Positions 28,942 to 37,366 of a DNA stretch of 64,000 nt are shown here, piece by piece. Every line of letters starts with the position of its first letter. Positions within the stretch are counted from its first letter, which is position 1. The position numbers and the translations under genes were made by a program. Where the stretch lies: NCBI RefSeq assembly GCF_945859825.1, contig NZ_CAMAPC010000017.1, positions 33,926 through 97,925 of the forward strand, given 5' to 3'. Source of the stretch: Pseudoalteromonas holothuriae. GTDB taxonomy: Bacteria; Pseudomonadota; Gammaproteobacteria; Enterobacterales; Alteromonadaceae. The notes beneath the pieces are model-generated. The model was given only the letters and a program-made list of their open reading frames with translations. It was not told the DNA's origin and ran no database searches.

Positions 28942-29284
28942 GCATAATATTGGGCGCTCTTTAGCAAGTAAATCGCCGTTAGCCTTGTTGTTTAATGTAT
29001 TTTTATTTGTGTTACTCGCTGTTTTTGATGGCACATTTATATTAAGTAATATGCTCTATGCGATAGTGTTTGGCTTAGGCTGTGCTGCGTTACTATTGGG
29101 CTACTGGCATGAAAAAGGCGGATATCTGTTTATTTTGGCATTATTGATGCCACTGTTATTAGTCATTATGAGTGAATTGACCAGCTTTGTTGCTTTGGCT
29201 TGGGTGATCAATGGCTATTTTTGTGGTTTTGCATTGGCTTTGCTGATTTATAAATTAAGTTATTTAAAAAAGCATAGCAGCTAA
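28934..29284 (+). CDS. small four-helix membrane protein, unknown function
   Basis: I do not recognise a family for this 116-residue protein. It has four strongly hydrophobic stretches (near residues 17-37, 40-57, 64-83 and 85-107) and basic ends, so it is an inner-membrane protein with both termini probably cytoplasmic. Its ATG overlaps tilS by 8 bp, so it is translationally coupled to it. A convergent terminator follows. Confidence 0.65.
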   Translation: MNKHNIGRSLASKSPLALLFNVFLFVLLAVFDGTFILSNMLYAIVFGLGCAALLLGYWHEKGGYLFILALLMPLLLVIMSELTSFVALAWVINGYFCGFALALLIYKLSYLKKHSS

Positions 29285-29296
29285 TAAGTTCAAAGG

Positions 29297-29320
29297 CGGC
29301 TCAGCTAGGGGGCTGAGCCG
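29297..29320. terminator. convergent terminator
   Basis: A perfect 9-bp stem, CGGCTCAGC and its complement, lies between the tilS operon and the minus-strand diguanylate cyclase gene. T tracts are weak on both sides. Confidence 0.6.
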
Positions 29321-29329
29321 AAATCGAAT

Positions 29330-30226
29330 TTAAGCCGTTCTAGCGCAGTTACGCCCATCGGCTTTGGCTTTATATAAGCCTTTGTCGGTGCGTGCAAAAA
29401 TACTGCTTTCACAATCGTGCATTGCTGATAAAGTAAAACCAATGCTGGTTGTAACAGCAAGCTTTGACAGTAGGTGGCAATGCCTTACTGCATGCATTAC
29501 TCGTTCGGCAATGACTTTATTGGTGGTAAACTCTGGGTCATCAATAATAATTGCAAACTCATCTCCACCAAATCGATACACTGAGTCTGTACTGCGTACA
29601 CATTCCTTTAGTATGTGAGCAAATCTTACCAACACTTCGTCACCCGCACTATGACCATGTAAGTCATTAACTTGTTTAAAATTATCTAAATCTAGCAGCA
29701 TTAGGCTAAATCGACTTTGCAAACGGCGGTCACGCTCAATGCGTTGGGCTAAGTTATCTGTAAACACACAGCGGTTGTTTAACCCAGTGAGTGCATCTTT
29801 AGTGGCTAGTTTTAAAACACGGTTGTATGTTAAAGCATTACGTAACGGGTATAAAAGCGCGTTATGAAGTCGACATAGTTTTGCCTTAATGCTATCGCTT
29901 AACTGATACTGGCAAAAATAAACTAGCTGCCCTAGGTGCTCTTCGTTTAACATCAAGTCAAATTTATAGGGAGTGTATTGGTTGTCACTATTATGCATTT
30001 GGGCGATGCCCAAAGAGGAGTGAAACTGTAAACCAGATAGTTTTATAATACGTTGTGCATGTTCAGCAAATACAGTAAGTAATTCATCGATGTGTAACGT
30101 GGTTTGTAATTGCTCAACAAGTTTATGGATAGGATCCGCATCACGCTTTACAAATTGTTCAGAATCAAACGGCAAGTAATCGCCGCGTGTTGATATACGC
30201 TGAGCCAAAATATGGACATTTTCCAT
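29330..30226 (-). CDS. diguanylate cyclase (GGDEF protein)
   Basis: This is a 298-residue protein predicted to make cyclic di-GMP. The C-terminal GGDEF domain has an intact RFGGDEF active-site loop and an RxxD inhibitory site (RSTD) five residues ahead of it, so product feedback is expected. TKDALTGLNNR marks the domain start near residue 140. The N-terminal 140 residues are a possible sensor region of no recognised family and have no membrane segments, so the protein is probably cytoplasmic. It is a single minus-strand gene divergent from the antiporter gene. Confidence 0.9.
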   Translation of the reverse strand: MENVHILAQRISTRGDYLPFDSEQFVKRDADPIHKLVEQLQTTLHIDELLTVFAEHAQRIIKLSGLQFHSSLGIAQMHNSDNQYTPYKFDLMLNEEHLGQLVYFCQYQLSDSIKAKLCRLHNALLYPLRNALTYNRVLKLATKDALTGLNNRCVFTDNLAQRIERDRRLQSRFSLMLLDLDNFKQVNDLHGHSAGDEVLVRFAHILKECVRSTDSVYRFGGDEFAIIIDDPEFTTNKVIAERVMHAVRHCHLLSKLAVTTSIGFTLSAMHDCESSIFARTDKGLYKAKADGRNCARTA

Positions 30227-30370
30227 TTAGTATTCCCCTAACTACTACTATTTACCGATATTAAGCGAAAACTGTGCCAATAAATTAAACTGGCTGAAAA
30301 ACAGCCGCTTGCTATAGTTAATGGCATGCACTTTTTATACTTTTCATATTTTTGACGCTTTGGAGGCCGC

Positions 30371-32338
30371 TTGCAGAGTATTTTTGCCGAGGTTTTTGCC
30401 TTATTGCTTGCCGCAGTGATTTTAGTGTGGCTGTTTAAGCGTGTTGGCTTGCCAGCCATTTTGGCTTATTTAGTTACTGGCGTGTTGGCGGGTAGTTATG
30501 GCATCGGCTGGATGAGCGTGAGCTATGAAATGCACTTTATTGCTGAACTCGGTATTGTATTTTTGTTGTTCAGTTTGGGGTTAGAGTTTTCTATTCCTAA
30601 GTTAATGGCGATGCGTAACTTGGTGTTTGGGTTGGGTAGTTTGCAAGTTTTGATCACCACGATTGTAGGTATGTTTGTCGTTAAAGCATTAAACTATGAT
30701 TGGCTAAGTGCCTTTATTATTGCCAGCTTAATGGCGTTGTCATCGACTGCCGTGGTTGTAAAAATGCTCAAAGAAAGTGGTAGTCTTAATTTACGACGCG
30801 GTCAGTTAGCAGTTGGCGTTTTGTTATTTCAAGATATTGCTGTTGTTCCTCTATTAATTGCCTTACCGCTAATTGCTCAATCAGATAATCAGGTGTTGAT
30901 GGGGGCACTGACCTTTGCCTTGGCTAAAGGAGCGTTTGTGTGCCTTTTGCTGTGGGCTATAGGTAAATGGCTGTTACCCAAAATATTTAATGAAGTGGCG
31001 TCGGTGCGTACCGATGAGCTGTTTGTATTGACTACTATATTGGTTGCACTGTGTGCGGGTGGGTTAACATATTTGTTCGGCTTGTCTATGGCATTGGGCG
31101 CTTTTCTTGCTGGCATGATGCTGGGAGAGAGCCAGTATCGTCACCAGTTAGAGGCAGAGATTAGGCCATTTCGTGATATTTTGATGGGGCTATTTTTTGT
31201 TACAGTTGGTATGCAGCTAAATATTCCTTATGTAGTCAATAAGATAGGCCTTATCATCTTAGCGTTAGCAGTGCTGTTATTGTTAAAGGTACTGATTATT
31301 GCTTTACTTGCTCAGCTTATGGGTGAGCGTAAAAAAGACGCGTTGGCTGCGGGTATTTCTCTTTGGCAAATGGGGGAGTTTGGTTTTGTATTGGTTGCGC
31401 TTGCAGGTAAGCACAGTTTGCTTGAGCCAAATAGTGCGTCATTTTTAATTGCACTAGGGGTATTATCAATGGCGGTGACTCCCTATTTAATAGACTGCAC
31501 ACCTATTATATTGCAAAAGCTCAATGTGAATGGAGAGCGATACAAGCATGATTTTAATCAACGTATTTTGAACGATAGCTTCAGCAATCATGTGGTTATT
31601 TTGGGGTATGGGAGAGTTGGTCAAACGATTGCTCGGTTTTTAAAACCTGAAGCTATACCGTATGTTGCCATTGAGCGTAACCCCCGTTTGGTGGAAGAAG
31701 CGCAAACAGCTGCAGAGCCAGTCATGTTCGGCTACTCAGGCTCACAAGCACTACTTAAACAGGCTAATGTAGATAAAGCAAGATTAGTGATTATTACATG
31801 CTCTGATTTTAATCAAAGCCATGAAGTGATTGATGCAATAAAGCGGGTTGCACCCAACGTAAAAATATTAGCGCGTGCTACTGACGATAGTCACCTTGAT
31901 GATTTAAAAGCTTTGGGCGTAACTGAAGTGGTGCCAGAAGCTCTCGAAGCGAGTTTGATGTTGGTATCGCATGTGCTGCATATGTCGGGTGTACCAATGC
32001 GGCGAATATTTAAGCGAGTAAGTAAAGAGCGACATAATCGTTATGAGTATTTGCATGGTTTTTTTGCCGGTGATGACCAAGAGCCAGTAGGCGAGAACAT
32101 AGACAGGCTTGAATACTTGCATGCGATGGCGTTGCCGGAGTCGGCATTTGCTGTTGATAAAAGTATAGAAACGTTGATGTTAGATAAACAGAAAGTGGCC
32201 ATTACAGCGCTGCGTCGTAATGGACAAGAGCTTGCAGCTCCGCAGCAAAGCATGGTGCTGCAAGCTAACGATGTTTTGTTGCTTAAGGGTAAGCCACGAC
32301 GCGTAGAGCGCGCTGAGCAATACCTACTTAATGGTTAG
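30371..32338 (+). CDS. monovalent cation:proton antiporter-2 family protein (KefB/KefC-like)
   Basis: This is a predicted inner-membrane K+ or Na+/H+ antiporter of 655 residues. The first 380 residues carry about 12 hydrophobic segments of the Na+/H+ exchanger fold, including LFQDIAVVPLL and GAFLAGMMLGES. The RCK/TrkA-N domain follows with HVVILGYGRVGQTIARFL, the NAD-binding GxGxxG motif. A TrkA-C-like domain ends the protein (VAITALRRNGQEL...NDVLLLKGKP). It starts at TTG 30371 with GGAGG eight bases upstream. No partner (KefF/KefG) is seen beside it, so the exact ion and gating ligand stay open. Confidence 0.88.
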   Translation: MQSIFAEVFALLLAAVILVWLFKRVGLPAILAYLVTGVLAGSYGIGWMSVSYEMHFIAELGIVFLLFSLGLEFSIPKLMAMRNLVFGLGSLQVLITTIVGMFVVKALNYDWLSAFIIASLMALSSTAVVVKMLKESGSLNLRRGQLAVGVLLFQDIAVVPLLIALPLIAQSDNQVLMGALTFALAKGAFVCLLLWAIGKWLLPKIFNEVASVRTDELFVLTTILVALCAGGLTYLFGLSMALGAFLAGMMLGESQYRHQLEAEIRPFRDILMGLFFVTVGMQLNIPYVVNKIGLIILALAVLLLLKVLIIALLAQLMGERKKDALAAGISLWQMGEFGFVLVALAGKHSLLEPNSASFLIALGVLSMAVTPYLIDCTPIILQKLNVNGERYKHDFNQRILNDSFSNHVVILGYGRVGQTIARFLKPEAIPYVAIERNPRLVEEAQTAAEPVMFGYSGSQALLKQANVDKARLVIITCSDFNQSHEVIDAIKRVAPNVKILARATDDSHLDDLKALGVTEVVPEALEASLMLVSHVLHMSGVPMRRIFKRVSKERHNRYEYLHGFFAGDDQEPVGENIDRLEYLHAMALPESAFAVDKSIETLMLDKQKVAITALRRNGQELAAPQQSMVLQANDVLLLKGKPRRVERAEQYLLNG

Positions 32339-32341
32339 GTG

Positions 32342-33496
32342 TTAATCATCTAATTCTAAAAAATGCCTAATCTCATCGAGCCTTGCCATGCCGTCTCGAT
32401 AGCCAATATCGATTAAATGCTGTGTGTAATTTTTTTCAAACAATAAATAGCTGGTTAAACTTGAGCTTGAATGGCGTTTAACCCCAATTGATCGCAGTAG
32501 CAGCTTAATAGCCATAGGCATATCGTCGTAATATTGTTCAGCAATATCTCTAAAGTTGTCTGTTGGGTTAATTACTAACGTTTTGATAGGCTTTAGCTCT
32601 TTGTGTTTACTTTTTGCTTGGGTAGGTAAAAGGCCAATGGTGCGGTTAACACGCTCTAAACGCTCTAAATCAGATTGTAGTGTATCGCTAAATACGCTGT
32701 CTAATAAGTGACCGGCAATAGCCGACATGCCAGGAAAGTGCGGCTCATATCCCAAAGGAGAGCTGATTTTTGGCTGCTCTACCCCAATAACAAAAATTTT
32801 TTCTGCACCGAGGTGAATTGAAGGACTCAGTGGAGATAATTGGTGAATGGAGCCATCACCATAGTAATGGTGTTTTACCCGCACACTGGGAAATACCATG
32901 GGTATAGCACTGGATGCCATTAGAACATCTAACGATATTTTGCCTGATACACCTTGTCGTTTGGCTCTTTGCCATGGTTTTGCGTTTTTTGCTTGAAAAT
33001 AAGCCACAGAACGACCAGTTGAATAACTAGACACAGTGACAGATATAGCATCTAAATAGTTTTTATGAATATTGCGGTCAATTCGCGATAGGTCTAATAC
33101 ATCATCAAGCAAGCTACGAAGCGGTAAATTATCTAATAAGCTCGCTGGTGGGTGATTTAAGTGACTTGATTGGAAACTACGGGTGATATTTCCCAGCAAG
33201 TGACCAAATGCACCAATAAAGTCGCTGCGATAAACCATGTGAGAGTGAAAGCTTTTCCACACCCATTCTATTTTGCGTACCGCCAAATGCATACAAGAGG
33301 CATAGCAGGCTAAGGCTGCTGAATTAATAGCACCAGCAGATGTGCCATTAATTATTTTAACTGGAATAGGCGCTGTGCGTGGCATACTCAATGCGAGTGC
33401 TTTTAATACCCCTACTTGATATGCAGCACGAGCGCCACCTCCAGTGAGTAATAGGGCAACAGGGGGGCGGTTTGCTTGGCGTTGTTTTAAATTCAT
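32342..33496 (-). CDS. patatin-like phospholipase
   Basis: This is a predicted lipid acyl hydrolase of 384 residues. The oxyanion motif LLTGGGARAAYQVGVLKAL is near residue 17, the nucleophile elbow INGTSAGAINSAAL near 50, and the catalytic Asp in YYGDGSIHQLSPL near 215, completing the Ser-Asp dyad of patatins. There is no signal peptide, so it is cytoplasmic or type-secreted by other means. It converges on the antiporter gene with only a few bases between the stops. Confidence 0.9.
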   Translation of the reverse strand: MNLKQRQANRPPVALLLTGGGARAAYQVGVLKALALSMPRTAPIPVKIINGTSAGAINSAALACYASCMHLAVRKIEWVWKSFHSHMVYRSDFIGAFGHLLGNITRSFQSSHLNHPPASLLDNLPLRSLLDDVLDLSRIDRNIHKNYLDAISVTVSSYSTGRSVAYFQAKNAKPWQRAKRQGVSGKISLDVLMASSAIPMVFPSVRVKHHYYGDGSIHQLSPLSPSIHLGAEKIFVIGVEQPKISSPLGYEPHFPGMSAIAGHLLDSVFSDTLQSDLERLERVNRTIGLLPTQAKSKHKELKPIKTLVINPTDNFRDIAEQYYDDMPMAIKLLLRSIGVKRHSSSSLTSYLLFEKNYTQHLIDIGYRDGMARLDEIRHFLELDD

Positions 33497-33652
33497 AAAT
33501 CCTCGAAAAACAATGAACTTTTTACTATATTGCTCGTCAGTAGAATTAGTCCTGCTATCATCGCATTATAAGTGCTATAACATTTACTTTATGTTTTAAT
33601 TTTTAAATATTCAAAAGAATATTGTTTTTCAAGCCAATTTTATGGAGCTGTT

Positions 33653-34552
33653 ATGTCAGAGTCTGGTTCAGAACACCCTCAAAAAGCTAAGCCATCGCGT
33701 AGTCATCTATTACTTGCCGCCACCGTTGTGGTCGCGCTTGGGATCGTATTGATATTTGTTTTATCCAAGCAAGACGAGACAAAGCAAGATAATGCAAAGT
33801 ATGCTCAAGACGTGGTTGAACAGCAACCACAATATACCGAGCATATTAACACTGCTCAAACAAAGCCTGTAGTTCAAGAGCCAGCAGAGGCCCCAGAGAC
33901 AGTTGAAATACCAGCTTCAGCAAACCGTAACGAAATACCAATTGAAGTTGCACCAGCTACACCAAGTGAGCCTGAGTTACCATCGCTTGATAACAGCGAT
34001 GAAGTAGTTAAACAAACGGTGGCTGAGATTATGACTGAAAAAGCCTTAGCACTGATAGTGAGCGATGACATGGTTCGCCGAGGTGTGGTATTTGTTGAAA
34101 ACCTAGCTAAAGGTCAAATTGCTGAAAAGCACATGCCAGTTAAAAAACCCCAAGAGCCATTTATGGCACTTGAAGACGACATTGTGATAACTGACCCAAA
34201 TAGTTTTGAACGTTACACGCCTTATGTTGACATGCTATCGAGCATGAGTACGGCGCAAATTGTGCGTATGCTTAATAAGTTTCAGCCGTTGATTGCGCAA
34301 GCATATGAAGAGATTGGCTACGACGGGAATGACTTTAATGGCACGCTAGATAAAGCAATTAGCGAGTTACTTAGCACGCCAATACCAAAAAATAATGTAC
34401 CTTTGATTAAAGATTCAGTGACTTATCGCTATGCCTACCCAGAATGGGAGCAACTATCTGAGGCGCAAAAGCAGTTTTTACGTATGGGCCCTGAAAACAT
34501 GGAACGAGTAAAACAACGTTTAAGCGCTTTACAAAAGTCATTAGCACAGTAA
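33653..34552 (+). CDS. DUF3014-like single-pass membrane protein
   Basis: This 299-residue protein has one membrane helix near residues 20-41 (LLLAATVVVALGIVLIFVL), a long Pro/Glu/Gln-rich low-complexity periplasmic stretch, and a C-terminal domain resembling DUF3014 (FQPLIAQAYEEIGYDGNDFNGTLDKAI and RYAYPEWEQLSEAQKQFLRMG). The function of that family is unknown. A good Shine-Dalgarno sequence (GGAGCTG) precedes the ATG. It lies next to ffs but is terminated by a hairpin first. Confidence 0.75.
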   Translation: MSESGSEHPQKAKPSRSHLLLAATVVVALGIVLIFVLSKQDETKQDNAKYAQDVVEQQPQYTEHINTAQTKPVVQEPAEAPETVEIPASANRNEIPIEVAPATPSEPELPSLDNSDEVVKQTVAEIMTEKALALIVSDDMVRRGVVFVENLAKGQIAEKHMPVKKPQEPFMALEDDIVITDPNSFERYTPYVDMLSSMSTAQIVRMLNKFQPLIAQAYEEIGYDGNDFNGTLDKAISELLSTPIPKNNVPLIKDSVTYRYAYPEWEQLSEAQKQFLRMGPENMERVKQRLSALQKSLAQ

Positions 34553-34561
34553 GTATTTTGC

Positions 34562-34590
34562 ACTGACTGCTTGATGTTTAAGCAGTCAGT
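34562..34590. terminator. hairpin terminator between the DUF3014-like gene and ffs
   Basis: ACTGACTGCTT and its exact complement form an 11-bp stem with a 7-nt loop, 10 bp after the stop codon. No strong T run follows. Confidence 0.55.
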
Positions 34591-34610
34591 ACGAATAAGT
34601 GAGTTTTCCC

Positions 34611-34639
34611 TTGAAACTCAACTCGAAACTAGAGATAAT
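34611..34639 (+). promoter_or_regulatory. ffs promoter
   Basis: TTGAAA (34611-34616), a 17-bp spacer and GATAAT (34634-34639), with a GC-rich discriminator (CCGCGCC), predict a strong stable-RNA promoter. Transcription would begin about 20 nt before the mature 4.5S RNA, which leaves a short 5' leader like that trimmed by RNase P in E. coli. Confidence 0.75.
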
Positions 34640-34667
34640 CCTTTCCGCGCCAAACAAGGCCCTCAAT

Positions 34668-34781
34668 GGTAGTCTTATTGGTCCTCTCGCAACAATAGCA
34701 GGTGAATCTGGTCAGGCCCGGAAGGGAGCAGCCACAGCGTGTGATTTGTGTGCCGAGATGTGGCTGGTAAGACTGCCACCC
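34668..34781 (+). ncRNA. ffs: 4.5S signal recognition particle RNA; attachment gene of the transposons
   Basis: This is the RNA of the signal recognition particle, which binds Ffh and targets membrane proteins. The universally conserved Ffh-binding apical region GGTCAGGCCCGGAAGGGAGC is followed by AGCC. Its ends pair (GGTAGTCTTATTGG with GCTGGTAAGACTGCC) to make one long hairpin of about 114 nt, the E. coli size. The segment 34714-34745 is the protospacer matched by the transposon's own terminal CRISPR spacer. The Tn7-like element starts 13 bp after the RNA ends, so the RNA stays intact. Confidence 0.96.
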
Positions 34782-34789
34782 AACTCTTT

Positions 34790-34794
34790 ATTTT
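34790..34794. repeat. target-site duplication ATTTT, left copy
   Basis: ATTTT directly precedes the TG end of element 1. The same 5 bp follow its other end at 61119-61123. Five base pairs is the Tn7-family duplication length. Confidence 0.85.
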
Positions 34795-34894
34795 TGTTGT
34801 TTGTAGTGTAAGTCTGCAAATTTGTAGTAAAACCCCGCATAAAAATTGAAATATAACCCTGCATAGCCTACTTTTAAATCGTCTCACATATTCG
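34795..34894 (+). repeat. left (tnsA-side) transposon end with TnsB-site repeats
   Basis: Three related motifs lie at about 34806-34820 (GTGTAAGTCTGCAAA), 34826-34843 (AGTAAAACCCCGCATAAA) and 34851-34866 (ATATAACCCTGCATAG). They share TAA-N2-4-CYGCA and are spaced 20-25 bp, as expected for TnsB binding sites. The tnsA start lies directly inside, so TnsB may autoregulate tnsABC. The same end recurs at 61124. Confidence 0.75.
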
Positions 34895-35533
34895 GTGATG
34901 GTTATGATAAGGCGTAAACTAAAGCACTCCAGAGTTAAAAACCTCTACAAGTTTGCAAGTCAAAAGAACAAAGCCACTTGCTTAGTTGAATCATCCTTAG
35001 AATTCGATGCATGCTTTCACTTTGAATATTCTCGTGAAATAAAAACCTTTGAAGCACAACCACTAGGGTTTGAATATGAGTTTGAAGGCAGAGTTTGCCG
35101 TTACACGCCTGATTTTTTGATTACGCACCATGAGAAGCCGCAAAGATATATTGAAGTTAAGCCTTACAGTAAAATCGCAAATCCTGAATTTAGAGCACGC
35201 TTTGCACAAAAGCAGTTGGTTGCCAAAGAGCAAATTGGCATAGAGCTGATATTAGTCACCGATAAACAAATTCGTGTTTATCCAACCTTAGATAATTTAA
35301 AGTTGCTTCATCGTTACTCGGGGTTTCAGTCTTTAACCGATCTTCAGCTTTCCATCATTCAGCTACTTAATCAGTGGCGAAAACTTACTATTCAAGATTT
35401 GGTAATGACCCTAAAAGCCTCCATCGGTGAGGTACTTGCCTCTGTATATCGTTTATTGTCTTTAGGCAGTGTTAATTCAGACTTAAACACAGAACTTACT
35501 TTAGAGTCGGTGATTTGGACTAATGGAGTTTGA
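34895..35533 (+). CDS. tnsA: TnsA transposon endonuclease (element 1)
   Basis: TnsA makes the 5'-strand cuts at the transposon ends, giving cut-and-paste movement with TnsB. The catalytic domain of the restriction-endonuclease fold has Glu in VESSLEFD (about 32-38), Asp in RYTPDFLI (73) and IEVKP (Glu87, Lys89). The C-terminal domain from about residue 110 should contact TnsC. Length is 212 residues. Starts are crowded (GTG 34895, ATG 34898, ATG 34904). The 3' end overlaps tnsB by 11 bp. Compared with the second copy at 61224, the N-terminal half differs at many positions while the middle and end are almost the same. Confidence 0.93.
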   Translation: MMVMIRRKLKHSRVKNLYKFASQKNKATCLVESSLEFDACFHFEYSREIKTFEAQPLGFEYEFEGRVCRYTPDFLITHHEKPQRYIEVKPYSKIANPEFRARFAQKQLVAKEQIGIELILVTDKQIRVYPTLDNLKLLHRYSGFQSLTDLQLSIIQLLNQWRKLTIQDLVMTLKASIGEVLASVYRLLSLGSVNSDLNTELTLESVIWTNGV

Positions 35534-37364
35534 AGACGAGTTTAGCTTTGAGGAAGCACCGCAAAAGTTAGCTGAAACCGCTAAAGCGGAAGAGCCTAAC
35601 CCTCAACCTCGTGATTTAGAGTCACTACCCAAGGAAGTGCAAGATGCCACACTTGCTCGGCTTAAATACATCAAGTGGCTGAAACAACGCTTAGTAGGTG
35701 GCTGGACGAAGAAAAACTTAGCACCACTACTCGCTGAAATGACTGAATTTCAAGGGCAAGAAAAGCCAAAGTGGCGCACGGTTGCAGGTTGGCACGCTGA
35801 CTATATTAAGGCCGAAGAAGACATTCACGCTTTGATCCCAAAGCATCATCGCAAGGGCAACCGCCAAGCTCGTACCGACACAGATAAATTCTTTGAACTT
35901 GCTCTCACGCGTTATCTTACCAAAGAGATCCCGAATGTTGCATCAGCACATCGTTTTTATTGCGACCGAATCGTTTTAGAAAATGAAAAAGTGTTAGCTG
36001 AGCCACTACAACCACTTACTTATAAAGCGTTTAAAAATCGCATTGATAACTTACCTCAGTATGAGGTGATGCTTGAACGTTATGGCAAACGTTTAGCTGA
36101 TATTGAATATAACAAAGTGATGAGCCATAAAAGGCCCACTAGGGTGCTTGAGCGTGTTGAAATAGACCATACACCACTGGATCTCATTCTATTGGACGAT
36201 GAACTTGATGTGCCATTAGGGAGACCAACCTTAACCTTGCTCATCGATGTTTATAGCCACTGTGTTGTTGGCTTTTATCTCGGTTTTCAGAGTCCAGGTT
36301 ATGATGCTGTGCGCAGAGCGATTAATCATGCGATGAAGCCAAAAAGCTATCTTAAAAGTACCTATCCAGAAGTCGTCAATGAATGGCCATGTTGTGGAAA
36401 GATAGAAACTTTAGTGGTTGATAATGGTGCCGAATTTTGGTGTCAGTCATTAGAACTTGCGTGTGAAGAGGTTGGCATAAATATTAGCTATAACCCTGTT
36501 GGCAAACCTTGGCTTAAGCCCTTCGTTGAGCAGTTTTTTAAAACCATTAACGAAATGATGCTGTCGCCATTTCCCGGTAAAACATTCTCAAACATGCTCG
36601 CAAGGCACGATTATAACCCGAAAAAAGATGCCATATTGCGTTTTGGCACCTTTACCATGTTGTTTCATAAGTGGATTGTTGACGTACATCACCAATCAGC
36701 AGACGCAAGGTTTCGATACATTCCCTGTGAAGACTGGCACAAAGGGTTTACTGCACTGCCTCCAGCTCAGCTAACAGAGCAAGATACAGACAAGCTTGAT
36801 GTTGTTATGTGCATGGCGAAAGAAAAAACATTGCGCAAAGGGGGTATTAAAAATCTACATATTAACTATGACAGTGACGAACTCTCTTTATATCGTAAGC
36901 GATACAGCCCCAAAAAGAGCATAAAGGTTAAAGTAAAAATAAACCCAGATGACCTGTCGTATGTATATGTCTACCTAGATGCGCTAGAGCACTATATAAA
37001 AGTGCCAAGCATTGACTCCGAGGGCTACACAATGGAATTATCGCTGATCAGACATAAAATCCACCTTAAATTTTACAGAGACTACATTCAAGGTAAAGTG
37101 GATCTGCTGGGACTTGCCAAGGCGCGGCAATTTATTGATGAGCGAGTGAAAGAAGAGGCGCGACAGCTTAAAAATGTAGGGTCAAAAACTAAGGTTACTG
37201 GCACCAAAGCAATTGCTAGGGCGCAGGGCGTAGACAATACTCAAGTCAAATCTATTGCTAAAATGCCTGAGGCAAAGCAAGCTGAACCAACCCCCGCTGA
37301 CACTAAGCCTAAAAAAGACGATGATGACTGGGATGACTTTGTCTCAGATCTTGAGGCGTTTTAG
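35523..37364 (+). CDS. tnsB: TnsB DDE transposase (element 1)
   Basis: TnsB binds the transposon ends and joins the 3' ends to the target. The rve-type RNase H core shows Asp215 (RVEIDHTPLD), Asp300 (LVVDNGAEFW) and Glu336 (WLKPFVEQFFK), a DDE triad with a 35-residue D-E spacing. The N-terminal 200 residues are the helical DNA-binding part. The C-terminal tail (PAD...DDDDWDDFVSDLEAF) is acidic, where TnsC contact is expected. Length is 613 residues. It lies between overlapping tnsA and a tnsC starting 2 bp later. The second copy (61852-63693) differs at only about ten residues. Confidence 0.96.
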   Translation: MEFEDEFSFEEAPQKLAETAKAEEPNPQPRDLESLPKEVQDATLARLKYIKWLKQRLVGGWTKKNLAPLLAEMTEFQGQEKPKWRTVAGWHADYIKAEEDIHALIPKHHRKGNRQARTDTDKFFELALTRYLTKEIPNVASAHRFYCDRIVLENEKVLAEPLQPLTYKAFKNRIDNLPQYEVMLERYGKRLADIEYNKVMSHKRPTRVLERVEIDHTPLDLILLDDELDVPLGRPTLTLLIDVYSHCVVGFYLGFQSPGYDAVRRAINHAMKPKSYLKSTYPEVVNEWPCCGKIETLVVDNGAEFWCQSLELACEEVGINISYNPVGKPWLKPFVEQFFKTINEMMLSPFPGKTFSNMLARHDYNPKKDAILRFGTFTMLFHKWIVDVHHQSADARFRYIPCEDWHKGFTALPPAQLTEQDTDKLDVVMCMAKEKTLRKGGIKNLHINYDSDELSLYRKRYSPKKSIKVKVKINPDDLSYVYVYLDALEHYIKVPSIDSEGYTMELSLIRHKIHLKFYRDYIQGKVDLLGLAKARQFIDERVKEEARQLKNVGSKTKVTGTKAIARAQGVDNTQVKSIAKMPEAKQAEPTPADTKPKKDDDDWDDFVSDLEAF

Positions 37365-37366
37365 TT

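Noticed and set aside
34599..34811. 70-codon plus-strand frame over ffs
   Set aside because: It is the SRP RNA gene with strong RNA conservation and terminal pairing. The frame has no ribosome site and runs into the transposon end.
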